A stretch of DNA of 64,000 bases, taken from NCBI GenBank assembly GCA_029449235.1, contig JANATG010000008.1:2108001-2172000 (forward strand), given 5' to 3'. This document shows, piece by piece, positions 20,105 through 32,685 of the stretch; positions within the stretch are counted from its first letter, which is position 1; each line of letters opens with the position of its first letter. Made by a program: the position numbers and the translations under genes. A model generated the notes under the pieces. It did no database searches. It was not told the DNA's origin and saw only the letters and a list, made by a program, of their open reading frames with translations. The DNA is from Linnemannia schmuckeri (lineage: Eukaryota > Mortierellomycota > Mortierellomycetes > Mortierellales > Mortierellaceae).

Positions 20105-23100
20105 TCTTTGCCACCAAAAAATCGGGTAAATTCACGTGACACACATATCCAGTGGGAGAATCTCGATTTCGCGTGCATGGTATACAAGGATCGATTTGAG
20201 GAACGAGAATCCATCAAGCAACAAGATGTCAATATGGCCGAGCAGTTAAGACGTGCAACCGCGGACCGCGGGAAGAGAAGCTAATGGAGGGGCTTTTGTG
20301 GCAATGCTGTGTTGCCACTCTACGTCTTGGGAAATCGAGTCTCCGTCAGGGATCTTAAGTAAGAGTGAAAGCTTCGACCACTATAGCTGACTTCATTTCC
20401 TTCATATAGTATCTATACACCACTCGCAAGGAAAATGGCATCATTGCTCCTCCCTCAGTCTCAGATTTTTACTCAACGTTGCTAAGGAATAGAAGAATGG
20501 CAGCGAACAGATAAGTAAGAAAGCATCTTCGTATTTTCAACCTCATAAACTTATTATTTTTGAGGTATAGTGATAAAAAAATTTGGAAGCCCAGTCAGAC
20601 ATTCCTCTGTTCCGTGAGCAACAAAAAAAAATGCCCCTCTCATCCGCCCATCCTCTTCCCCAATTTGGCTCGGGATGTGGGGCATTCTTTTTCTTTTTTC
20701 GGTCGAGTATTGCTCGAGCATAAAAGTTGACAAAGGCTGTTCAAGAGAAAGTCAGAGTACCTTCTCAATTTCTGCATCCAGATCAATAAGCAAATCTTTC
20801 GAGAATATTACTTGAAAAATAGTGGAGAGGAAAGGGTACTTTGCGATTTGTACATACGATCGACTCTTTTAATATTAGCGATTGGACGTTTAGAGAGCGG
20901 GCATGCTGAGAAAGATCATTCAATTTTTCAAATACCTGGCCCGTCTCCATTACTAGTCGTTTCTCGAGAAAGCGCCTTACCGGGTGAGTTTGCTTGACGA
21001 GAAGATGGAGTTTGGTGAGTTACGGCTGAAGGGACATACAGTTCGCTATTGATTTCTATTCAGGAGTACCAGTAACGGGAGATAGAGACAGGAAAGAGTG
21101 ATGGTGCACGTGGCAAGGAAGATTTCATAGAACTCTCTTTCCTACGGTGTCCGTTATTCTTTGCATTGGAGCTATGCTCTACTTCACAAATAGTAAGAAG
21201 AAGAAGAAAATAAAAAATAGCAAAGGTAATATCGATTTGCTGAAAGTGCTCACAAAAAGGGAGAGAGAAGGGAACGACAAGGAAGGAGATGTGAAAATAA
21301 GGTCCAATGGTTGGAACAAGTGTCGAGGATGTCAGATCCAGTTGGATTTTTGTCATTCAATTAGTACTCGCTCTCGCTTTCCTTCTTCTCTCGCACGCAG
21401 TTGTTTGTCAAAAAGTCAACCATTTCTTTTTCATAGTGCTCCTTCGATAAATTAGCAAGCAATGCATTGGAAGTGGAGGAGGATTGCTTCCATCTCTGCA
21501 GTCTGCCCACACACAGACGATACTGTATCAATTTTTTGGCCTTTGCAGATTAACCGATTTGATTGATTCGTATATATCGTCCAGCGAAAAATTAGGGCAC
21601 AATGACAGGTGATGGAGAGCGAAGAGGCAAGGTTGGATAGACTGGATAAGTGTGGACTGGATGAACACAAACAAAACAAACAAGATCGATCCACTCAGCA
21701 AGCACAACACAACACTACTTGCCTCCCTTTCCTGGAATTCCAAGAAGGAAAGGGAGTCCGATGAATTGTCCAACCACTCATGACCCCTCTCTCTCAATAA
21801 TTTTATTTTCTGTTCGTTTCTCGGTACAGGAGTTTTGTGCGGAAAGGAATAAAATTGGGTCGAGTCCAAGTGGTCCAATTTTCTTTTTAGCCCTCTCTCG
21901 GCTCTCTACTCCTTTCTCTCTCCCATTTGCCCTAAAGGTATTCCTTCTGAATGTTCCATCGAAGGTTGACACAATATCAACAAGAAAAAAACAAATTGGT
22001 GGTCCAAAAATAAAAATGGAAACAAGCACCTGCTGAACAAAGAGAGCCAACATGTCCATTCTAGATACAAACGATGTGGTCCACTCACCCAAAAACGGAA
22101 GTCGAAGACCTGGTGGGCAAGCAAATCCGACTACTCTTGTACCCCCTTTATATTCATGCACTATAGGCCAATGACCCTTTTTACCACTTTAGCAACTCTC
22201 TTTGTCTTCCCCCGTTTGTCTAGAATATCCCTTGTAACAAAAAAAAAACCTATCCGCAACGGCGCTTTTTATTTTGCGCGTGTGTGATGCTCAACCTTGG
22301 ACCAATCTCTCGTCTTTCCAAACGTTCATGTGCGTTATTTTCTTCTCCTTTGCTCCTCACCCGTATCTTATTTGCCTCGCCTCGTCTCACGCCTCGCCCT
22401 GCCTTACTCTGCTCTGCCTCATTCCCCCTAGCCCAATTGGATTATCGGGTCTTTACAACTTTGTAATAAGGACATTTGGGTATAAACGACTTAAAAGCGA
22501 ATGAACGAGGAGACAGACTTTCGCGAAAGAGTTTTGGTCTCCCCTCGCCTCTCTACCTCGATTGAGATAACCTAGAAGGGCTCTAGTGACTCCCTAAAAA
22601 CAAACAAATGACAACACTTCCCTTTGTTGCTTTGTTTTTTTGCCTTTTTTTCTTATTACTGGCACTGTTGTGTATTCCAGACGAGCAAGCCCACTTTCAC
22701 TTCCGCTTGCAGTTTCTATGGGTCTGTTTGCCCTGCTTTGCTTCTGCAACCAGCGACAGAGAGAGATGAGAAAAGCAAAGGTAAGAAGACGTCTTAGCTT
22801 TTCTGTGTGAGTACATCTCGTTGTTCCTTTTGAATGTTTAGAGCGTTTTCATCCGTTCTGCTGCTTACCTATTTTGACTTTTCCCTTTCTCAGTATGCTT
22901 TTACTTCCCTGTGAACATTCCGTCCATCATTTTCCCACAACAAAAAAGTGAGATTCGATTGAAAAGAGGAGCACAAAGAATTGATCAAGAATAAGTAAAT
23001 TTAGCTCCTATCACTGCTTCTGCTTTCACTGCCACCATTGCCCATAGGAGAGAGAGGATGGGGTTGGGTGAATGTAGACCATGGTTACAAAAACACGAAA

Positions 23101-24742
23101 GCCGTTGGATTGGGTTGTTGGATGGTTCAATAGTTAGGTTTTAACTTTTTCACAAGGAAAAAAAAAGAGGTGTGGCACACCTATTTGAGAGCACAGACAA
23201 ACCCACTTCGGCGAACCCTTCCGTGATTTCTATTTCGTGGCTATTGCTTGATGAATGAAAGGACAGTGGTGACAAAAGGAAATAGAGGAGATGTGAACAC
23301 ACAGTATCTACTTAAAAGATATTCCAGGTACATAATAAACTCGAATAACGACAGGCATGAGAACTTTTTTTTTTTGAGGGTACGGAGTCTCCCTCCGAAT
23401 GAACAACAAGCACCAACCTCAACAAGCAAACAGGTAGAGCCCTACTTCACCCTAATACTTTACATATTGGATGTTGAAATCGAGTGTCGGGATGGATCTT
23501 ATTCCATTTGGTTGCTGTTGTTGATGTTCTAACCCTGGTTGTAATAAGTGATCTGTGTTTAATGAGCTTTAAGCTATCATTGATAATAACTGATTTTTTT
23601 GTTTACTAGTAGCTGACGATGGATACAAGTGATGATGTGGTGGGTGATGATGATAATGATTCGTAGTTTCAGAACAAAAGGAAGTGTCCTTGGGAAGGAG
23701 AAAGTGAAAAGCGGAGAAATGTAGTTTCTCATGAAAGAGGATTGCGAGTGGGAAATAAAAAAAAAAGAACAATTAGAAGAGAGGGAGGAACAGACAACCC
23801 AAAAAAAGAAGTGAGGAACACAGGCTGACACCCAAAAGCAGGAACAACTTTGCACCTGTGCCAATCTTTTTACATGCTGTGGGCGGAGGAGGAGGAGGAA
23901 AGAGAATTATGTCCATGAGCCAAATGGTGGGCGTGGAAGGGGGTCGTGTGCCCCTACCCTGTTGTTCTTAGCCTCCTTTTCAATAGCAAATTAAAGTAAA
24001 GAAAAAGCCCAATCACTGCAGAGAGAGGAAGGGCAGGGGGTAGGATGGGTCTGGATTCAACTCTCTTTTTTTGTATCAAAATAAACTATTGAAGTGCCAA
24101 TCTAGTCATCCTCGATAAACCCTCGGTAAACGAACCAAGAAAAAAAAATAATCCAACCTCGGTAAAAACTTGTTCGTCGTCCATCGTCTTACGTGCTCAC
24201 TCTTGACAAGCGTGATAAGGGTAAGGACTATTATTTTCCTTTCTCCTCTCTTCTCACTTTATTTCTTCCTTCTCTCTCGTTACTTTGTTCCTTATTATTT
24301 TCACATACGCATCCTTCCTCTTTCTCCTCTTCTCCTCTCCTCTCTTCCTTTCTCCCCGCTTTCTTTTCTTTCTCCTTTCTACTGCTTTTTATATCTGATC
24401 TCCATTCCCCTTCCCCTTCCTAACGTCTTTTTCGTTCCTCTTTCTTTGAACTACTCTCCTTCGTGGCTCTTCAACTCTCACTCACTCATCCGCTCTCATT
24501 CATACCCCTCCTCATTCATCTCTCTACTATTATATTCTCCATCCCTCTTCTCTGTTCTACTTGTACCCCTCCTTCTGTCCAACTGTCCGTATTGTCCCAA
24601 TTTGTCTTTTCGCCCGCTTCTACCCCACCCACTCTTGCACAACACTCTCACTCGCTCACTCACTCGCACTCGCACACACATTTCTTTTTCCTCACTTAAC
24701 TCCACTCAACTCTACTCAACTCACACAGAATACCTCCTCACA
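20105..24742. other. 4.6-kb gene-poor region with CT-rich leader of the bHLH gene
   Basis: No open frame with coding character, no tRNA-like fold and no repeat were recognised from 20105 to about 24200. From about 24220 to 24742 the plus strand is strongly pyrimidine-rich (TCTC, CTCACTC), fitting a promoter and 5' UTR of the bHLH gene. A CACGTG lies at 20133-20138. Confidence 0.4.
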
Positions 24743-27700
24743 ATGGCCAACCAGAGCATGATGGTTCCTCCAAATAACGCACCGTGGCCCGGTCTACAGG
24801 CACCGTCTCACAGTCAGCCACCGACTTCGCCACCAACCTACACCCATAGCCATCCTCACCACGCCCACTCTCCCTCCTTTCCTCCACCTTCTCCTTACTA
24901 TCACCATCCTCCTCCACCACCGCCACACCACCCTCACCATGGCCCTCCTCCCCCACCTCCACATCACTATCCATACCACCCCTACGGTGCACCTTATCCT
25001 CCTCCTTACCCTGCACACTCGTCCTCGCACCCTGCATACCATCATCCTCCGCCCCACCCCTCGGGCCATCACCCTGCACCGCCACCACCTGTCTCTCACG
25101 ATCCTTCCGCACCGTCTTCTTCAACAGCTGCAACAACTTCGGGCGCTGAAACGTTATCTGGATCGATCTCGTCGTCGTCAGGGTCAGCAAAGGCCATCAA
25201 GGCAAAGCCTATTGCCACTAACAGCAACACTAAAGCAAAGGCCGGAAAGGCAGGTAGCGAGTCATCTGATAGCGCAAACGCCTCCTCTTCAGCAACAGCA
25301 GCGACCCCGGCCCCCAAGACGTTTCGATTCGAAGGAAGCATATCGTCCGAGACCTTCAAGACCACAAAGTCGTTCGATCTCGCCGGTGTCAACATCCTCA
25401 ACCGCAAGCCCCTGGATGCTCGTACTGCCCTTGACAAACTGCAGCGCCGGAGAGAGACCCACAATCGTGTCGAAAGAAAGCGCCGAGATTGTATCAACCA
25501 GGTAATGAAAAGGAACATGGTTTATCAGCAAAACCTTCTTTGTTCTAGCTCGCTTTTGTATTTCCCTTTTACATGTTCCTCCGACCCGCCTTTCTTTTTC
25601 CACCTCTCCGCTGCTGTCAACTTGACCAGCCCCTTCTGTACACTGCACCCTGCATTTACCCACGTACCGTTCGTTGTTCCTTCGAAGGATGCCTTTTCTA
25701 ACTCTAGTCTGTAAACAAACTTTTTCCATAGCTGATTGACGATCTCACAAAGCTTCTCCCTCCCAAGCATCTTGAGGAAGCCAGCTCAAAGTGCCATCGT
25801 GTCAATGTCCTCCGCGGTGCTGTGGCACACATCAAGTTCTTGAGCGAGTCCAACACTGGACTGGCAAAGACACTTGATGCAGCCAAGAGCGAGGGCTTCA
25901 AGATCCCCGATGTCATCGATATTGTCCCTCCTGCCACAGCCTTGTCTGAAAAAGCCAGCAGCAGCAGCACAGAAGCTGCGGACCAAGAGATGTCGATGGA
26001 TGTCGACATGGCAGACAATGCTGAGGCAAACTCTGTTAAGCAAGAGGATGCCGACGACGATATGAAGGAAGCCAACAGCAACAACACCCCTTCCCGAACA
26101 TCTTCACCCGCCGTATCATCTTCCTCTAAGCAGTCAGCCTCAGACTCTCCTCGACTGACGCCCTCCAAGGTCTTGGGACATCCACAGCTTGTTGTCACCA
26201 ACGCCTCAAGTCCAAAGACGGAACGCCCGTCCTCTAAAGAGGTACTTGTGCCGCCACCAATCTCGATCAGTGCCGCCTCCGTTGATCCTTACAGCCTCGA
26301 GTCCCACCCTACTACCGTCAGCTCGATCAGCGAAAGTACTACCCCTGTCAGCCCCGCCTTCCCAGCTTCGCCCAAGAGCAACCCATCGACCACCTCATCC
26401 TCTCCATCTACACGTCAGGGGTCCTTCCAGACTAAGGACAACAGTAAGCAGCAGCTCCAGCAACAACTCTCGCCATTCATGCAAACCATCTCGCTGTCGA
26501 CCTCTCCTTCGCTTCCTCCTATCTCTTCATTGGCCAGCCTCAAGATCCAGTCTCCGAGCGCACGTGTCGAGGGTATTTCTTCTGGCGAGAGACACTTTGA
26601 GGAACGTCCCGGCTCCCCCACCCTTCGCGCTGCCACCACTCCATCGAATGCCAACAACAAGGCCGGTTCTACTCATCAGCGCACCGGCCCTACTCTGCCA
26701 CCGCTGAAGATCCCTGCTCCTCAGCATCTTCACCCATCATACAAGCAAGGAGCGCCTGCCCACCATTCTACCCATGACAGCAGAGCCAGCAATCGCAGCG
26801 GTCCCACCTTGTCCCCTCACCAGCATGCTACCTCGCCACATCCCCAGCGTGGTTCTGAGGGTGAGCAGCACCTACAACAGCCTCCTGTCTCGCCCTTCAT
26901 GTTGTCGCCCCTGATGTCTCGCTCGCCTTCTATGGGCCCTCTTTCTGCTTCCTCTGCAGGTACTTCGCCTTACCCCCATTGGGGCCATGAAGGACCAGAG
27001 GGTGCTGCTCCTCCACCACCACATCACCAGGGACAGTACTTGCCGCCCCATGGTTACCCTCACGGCTACCCTTATCCTTATCCTTACCATCCCTCGTATG
27101 GTTACCCTCACCACCCTCCTCCTCCTCACCACCACCACCCCCATCACCACCACGTGCCCCCTTCACCCCACTCTCCTAAACAGCGTCCTACTTCGTCCTA
27201 CCCTGCCGCTGCGACTGCTCCCAGGCCCGAACCCATCTTTATCCAAGAAGAACCTTGGAATGTGCAGCGCAAGCGTAGCACCTCCGGCACCTCTGGCAAG
27301 GCTCAGTCCAGCAAGCAACAGTCATCAGCCAATGCCACCAAGAAGGCCAAGGAGGGTTCGGTGATTCGTGAGGAGGAAGAGTCAACCCCCGTGTCACCTA
27401 CATCTTCAGTTGCTTCTGCAGCATCTTCGTATCCTAGCCCCAACAACCAGCGCAAGCGACCCTCGTCTTCTTCTCATCACAAAGGTGGTAGTAGTACTTA
27501 TGAGAGCATTACAGAAGAGACGACCGTCAAGCGTGTCCGCCAGCACGATGAGTCGACGTCGCCTCAGTTGGAGTCGACCCAGAATGGACAAGATCACCGC
27601 CAGAACAACAGTAGTGGCGAAGACCGTCAACAGCAGTGCGATAGTGGGATTGTTGTCGTGGTCGTCAAGGCCGACGAGGACCATCACGGCCACTCTCATA

Positions 27701-27840
27701 CTCACCCTCCTAGCCCCGCAACTTCCTCCCATCATGAAGAAATGGCTGTTGACCAGGGAGGCGAACACCACCAACATCATCATCACCACCATCGGGATGC
27801 TGCCCAGGCCTTGACCTCTCTCTCACAGAATGCCACCTAA
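24743..27840 (+). CDS. bHLH transcription factor, Pro/His-rich
   Basis: Two exons, 24743-25501 and 25732-27840, join in phase 0 (intron 25502-25731, GTAATG...ATAG) to give 955 aa. The intron splits the bHLH domain. The basic region (residues 235-248) carries H240, E244 and R248, the H-x3-E-x3-R set that reads CACGTG E-boxes. Helix 1, loop and helix 2 run to about residue 295. N-terminal to it is a Pro/His-rich stretch (residues 10-125). C-terminal to it are about 650 residues of Ser/Pro/His-rich, probably disordered sequence, ending in a His run. No leucine zipper is obvious. It is probably a nuclear dimeric E-box regulator, with targets unknown. The start is chosen at the first ATG after the CT-rich leader. 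Confidence 0.88.
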
Positions 27841-28205
27841 ACTGAATACATGTTATCCGTTCTTCATACCGCATTGCACGCACCAGCTATCAGCCAGCAC
27901 CCTAGTTTTTTCTTTGTATTTTTCCAATGTATCATAGTTTGAATTAAAAAAAAAAAGAATAATCATATCTTTGTACGGCTTTGTACGTAATAGCGTTTTA
28001 TTTATGTCTCGAAAAATGGTATTGAAAGGAGTCTTGGCCCTTTCTGGATGTTGTTACAGGGTTGTTGGTTCGTTGGTTTGTTTTGGATAGGGGTTAGTGA
28101 TGATGACAATGCAGAACGAGAGGAAGATAGACAATAAGTATGAAAAATGTGTACAGTAGACTATGTAATTATGCTGCTTAGTGCGTTTTTTTTCATGTTC
28201 TACTT
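27841..28205. other. Convergent 3' intergenic region
   Basis: This lies between the 3' ends of the bHLH gene (+) and the CBM18 gene (-). An A-rich poly(A)-signal-like stretch is at about 27944-27962. No gene is seen. Confidence 0.4.
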
Positions 28206-28872
28206 TTAGATCATGAAGAGACCTGCCAAGAAGACAATGACCAACGCCAGCCTTGAATCGACACCCGCAGAAGAACCACTCGAAGGCTTTCCTGTAGGTT
28301 GCAATTGGAAAGTTCCCCGGGCCGAGGTTGACGAAGCTGAAGTCGTCGTAGCAGCGTCAGTAGTCGTAAGGGTGGTTGCAGTAGTGGTGGTGGGCAATAG
28401 AGTGGTGAGAGTGGTAGGTTCAACGGTGGGAGTCGTAGGAGAAAGGGTGGGAGGGACAGTTGGGTCTGTGGTGGGGGGGACGGAGGTTGTTGGGAGGGAG
28501 GGACTTTGTCCTCCACCGACGCAGGGGGCGCCGAATCCTGCTTGGCAGCCTGCTCCACAGTACAATTCTCCTGCACCGCAGAAGCCCTAATATTTTCGTT
28601 GCAAAAGGAAAAAAAAGTGAGTTTCGTTAGATAGGATCGATGAGGAAACAAACGTGTTTTATATATTTTTTTTTTTCCTTCAAAAGGGAAGGGTACAGTG
28701 TATGTGTCGAGTTGAATGTGTTCCTTCGAGAGAGACTTACAGCTTGGGAACAGCAGTTGCCGTCAGTACAGGATCCGAGACCGGGTCCGCACTGGGCTTG
28801 GGCGGCTACGAGCGACAAGAGGCCGAGGCAGCAGAGGATGATGGCGATGAGTGTTGTTGTCGACCTGTGCAT
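28206..28872 (-). CDS. Secreted CBM18 (hevein-type) chitin-binding protein, probably GPI-anchored
   Basis: Exon 1 is 28872-28741 and exon 2 is 28586-28206 (intron 28587-28740, donor GTAAGT, acceptor TTAG, phase 0), giving 170 aa. A signal peptide (residues 1-26, cleavage after AQA) is followed by one hevein fold spanning the intron, with eight Cys in the CGPG...CCSQ.GFCG...YCG..C order (about residues 27-66). A Thr/Ser/Pro-rich stalk follows, and the C-terminal hydrophobic tail (LALVIVFLAGLFMI) preceded by small residues fits GPI attachment. It probably sits in the cell wall and binds chitin, or shields wall chitin. The position expected to be an aromatic residue before GFCG is Ala here. Confidence 0.87.
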
Positions 28873-31800
28873 CTTTGTTATGTGTTGTTATGTGTTGTAA
28901 TGTGTTTTCCTTGTGCGCTTGTGTGGTTGCTGTGTAGATGTAGATGTGTCCTTGACTGGTTATTTCGAAATCGATGTTGTTCCTGAAGTCGATGGTTCTG
29001 GCTGAGAGGCGAAGAAGAAGTGTGAGAAGAGGGAAGGATGAGAGGGAAGAAGAGGAAAAATAAAAATACTGGTGAGACAAAAATAGCAAGGAGCCATCAG
29101 AAGGCTGTGTGCACGTGCGCCGAATACAAAGGAAAAAACGAAAAGAAAAAAGAATGACAACAAAGGGTGGGGCTGTGTGCCTGACCAAGAGGAGTCGAGG
29201 CATCAGTGGCCAAGTCACCGATAAAAAAGGTTCTCCGATAGTCCTTGTTCTGATAGTGTTGACATCATCATTGCGATATTTTTTTCTTTCTTCTTTTACT
29301 GTTTGCTGGTGCTTCATCGCCAATCTGTGCTGCAGACTTCGAAGAGAAAAGTGGAGGAACGCCAGTTCTACAAGTCATCGATGGTGGATCTCGAGAAGTC
29401 ATAGAAAAGAAAAAAGACGTAAAAGGAACAAAAAGGGTATAGCTGAGGCAGTTGAAAGGAGCAGGAAATATCCAGTTTGGTAGGCCAGATCACGCACACA
29501 AACACACATGAATGATGTGGTGAGGGCACCTATTATCATTATCCGAAGGCTTCACAGTTAGCCTTCTCAGATCACAAGTCAAAACAAAAGAAAAAACAAG
29601 CACAACATCCCAGACGAGGCCCACACTCACTAGGCGCGACACACCGACAATCAGACAACAAAAAGTCGCGACTCTCCTTTATTATCAAATAAATTTTGCG
29701 CTTCGCTAAAAGCTCTATTGACTTTGAACTCATCCCACTCCTAGTTCTGGGTAGCACATACCACATTCCCCCCCTTGCCTCCTTCAGAAAAAAATAGTGA
29801 ACCACCTCCATGCAGAAAAACGAATGCCTTTCAACCAACCCCTTTCTCTCTTCTGCTCGCCCTGCCCTCCCATCCCCTTCAACTCTCCCTCTATTTCTCT
29901 CCATCCCTTGAATTTTTTTTCGACTATTCTGCAAAGAGAACAAGAGCAGAATACCTCGGGTATCAGCCAAACTATGCGTCCCGTCTGCGCTTTAAGGCAG
30001 AAGAAAGAACAGTGGGTGGTGGTGGTTTGTAACATGCATATATACGCATGTACAGAAGGTAGGCAAGAAATGATAGATAGATTGACTTACAGGCAGACAG
30101 GCTAAAACTGAGTAAAATTAACCACGATGCAACAACATGGGTAAGAAAATATAGTCCCCTTATCGTCCATACCTTCCCTCCTTTATTGCTCAAGCACGAC
30201 ATTCTTGTACGTCTTCAATCGAACAATTGTGCGTACCAGCAAAGTGTAAGTACAGACACCCCTCTAATTGTCAGCAGAGAGGGTTTCCAGTGATATGCTT
30301 GAAAATACCGCGCCTGTTCCGCGACCATGTTCGGCCACAATGCATGGTTGTCATTTTGTACACTGACTGGATTCAAATTCCTGGTTGAAAGGGAGGAGAG
30401 ATGAAGGACGGGTTGAAAAAAAGAACAAGAGAGAAAAAGGGTTAAATGTTGACGGCACAGGAGGACAAGGACAAGGGCATACCCCAAATCAAAAAAAAGC
30501 CGACCTGGAGGTGCCCGTTTCTGTTTTCTTGACGTTTGTTTGCCATCTTATGTCTCTACTTGTTTCTGTTTCCTTTTTTTCTTTCTCTCTCGCCTTTCGA
30601 CTCTCTCATATTCCATTCCGCATTTGTACTTTATCTGTTCTTTTTAACGCTCGACGTACGATTCCCCTGTACCCTCATTACTCTTCACCTGCTACTTCTC
30701 TCTCTCCATCTCCCTTATCACGTATTCATTTTTTTTTCTTTTTTTTAAAAAGGAAGTGCATCCTTATTCCTCTACAACTACCGACACACACACTTGAATA
30801 AATAAGTCTTCGTCTTCTCCTGGTAAGTCCCTTTGTACTTTTTTCTTTCATCTGAGCACGGCTATATATCCCGAGGATGAAAAACGGATTGCTATGTGAT
30901 ACTGCACTGCAGCCCTTCCTTACCTCCGACCATCCAAAATGGATCATCGAAAAACCAGGGATAGAGACAACCCTTGCACCTCACAGAGACATAGACATTG
31001 AGGATACATACCTTACTTTGTTTTCTCAATCTATGTTTCTATTCTTGCATTGAAAAAAAGAATGCCGCCAATGGATGCCTTGTCGCGGATACGCTCCTCC
31101 CCTTCCTTCTTCCCCTTCTTTCCTTCTTCCCTTCCTATCTGTCTTTCTCTAACTTCCTTTCCTCCTTCCTCCAATGGTTCTATCCACTCTTCATTTGCAT
31201 TCAATGAGCAGGCGTTCTCCTATTCTTCAACCTCTCTCAATGCAAAAACAAAACCTTGTAGCCCTACGCCGCCTTCGACAAAATAATGCATTTAGCCGAT
31301 CGTCATTCATAAAAATATCAATGATCTGTTAAAATGTAGTTCTGAAAGCACTGTCTCATGGTTGACGTGTAAAATAATTGAGGGCGAAGTCTTCTTTCTA
31401 TATAAAACCGCCGGATGGAGCTAAACGCGTTAGCGCCATCTTTGTTCCCTCCATCGACTGTTTTTGAAAAGGGACATTCACGGCAATTGAGAAGAAAGGA
31501 AGTCGAAGGGACAATGAGAGATGGAAGAGTTTTTGAGACCTCGCCCTTTTTTGTCTTCACCTCCTTCGCCCCTCTTCCCGTGCCTGCTGCCACTACTGTC
31601 TCCCTTCAATCCTTGACTTTTTATTTTTTTTGGTCTCGTTTCGTATTGCGTTCCCGCCCCCCACCCTTTTTTTGTTTGTTGTTGTACAAGAATCGTCTCC
31701 TGCGTTCCTACCAAAACAATAATTTCAGCGCGCGCCGAGGTTTATCCATTTTTCAGGAGTCTCGGTTTTTCTCTTTTCATGCCCCATGGTTACTTGCATC

Positions 31801-32520
31801 CGGCTTGGCTGCTGCACCCACTTATATTTTTGCCAGCCCCCCTCCCTCTCCTCCCTGCCTCCTTTTGTCCTCTTCCATCCTTTCGTCCTTTGTCCTGTAG
31901 TCTCTCCCCTCTCCTTCCTCTTCTTCGCTTGCTGCTCCCGTTGCTGCTGCTTATGCTGATGTTTCATTTATTCATTTGAACCTCCATACAACCGCTTTAT
32001 TTCCTTTTGGAACCGTGCATTGATCAATCCGGGTCATCACTTTCTCTTACTTGCTCTTTCAACGGTTCTCGATTTTTTTTCCACCCATGGGAGGAGACAT
32101 CTGCTTTCTCGTTTTATATCTCGCCTGTTCTTGTTTCTTGTTTCTTGTTTTTCACTTTTTTTTGTTCCTTCTTCACTCTCTTTTCTACTCAAGACAGTTT
32201 AGAACTCCAAACTCTTGATCCCATTCGTTGGATAAGGAAGAATAACCTGCTTATCTGTCTCCAACAATACCACTTTTATTTTCCTGAGCATCCCCTCTCC
32301 TTCTCTCCTTCTCTCCTTCTCTCCTCTTTTCTTTTTATCACCTTTTAACTAATACTATCGTTTGTCTTTCCTTTCCTTTCCTTATATCACTTTCTCATCT
32401 TTGTTTTTCGCCATTGCCCCGTCGGCGATTTTTATCCTCACGTCTCAACCACTCTTCGAAAGCCTTAGTTTTTTTGTTCTGTTTGCTGAGCAAATCATTG
32501 TCTTTTTTTTCCTCATTCAG
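28873..32520. other. 3.6-kb region without supported gene
   Basis: This region lies between the divergent CBM18 (-) and GH9 (+) genes. The right half (30.5-32.5 kb) is dominated by pyrimidine tracts that give long but non-coding-looking frames. No RNA gene was recognised. Confidence 0.4.
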
Positions 32521-32667
32521 GTAAACAATCATCCATTCTTGATCCATCCTACTGCAATGCTCTCCGAGCATAGAGTATCAGCAAGTTTGATAATCCCTTT
32601 CTCACCGCAACCATAATGATAATGCCTTTAGGTTTCATTATCACACTGCAGCTCTAATAACTTTCAG
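32521..32667 (+). other. Putative 5' UTR intron of the GH9 gene
   Basis: Donor GTAAAC is at 32521, a CTAATAAC branch-like motif at 32654, and acceptor TTTCAG ends at 32667, 18 nt before the GH9 ATG. Inferred from signals only. Confidence 0.45.
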
Positions 32668-32685
32668 GCACGATCACAAAGCACG

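Noticed and set aside
24170..24742. N-terminal extension of the bHLH protein
   Set aside because: The frame is open only because of CT-rich leader sequence (Ser/Leu/Pro/Phe) and uses a non-ATG start.
31415..31900. 161-codon frame near 31.4 kb
   Set aside because: Composition follows T/C tracts and there is no recognisable domain or splice context.
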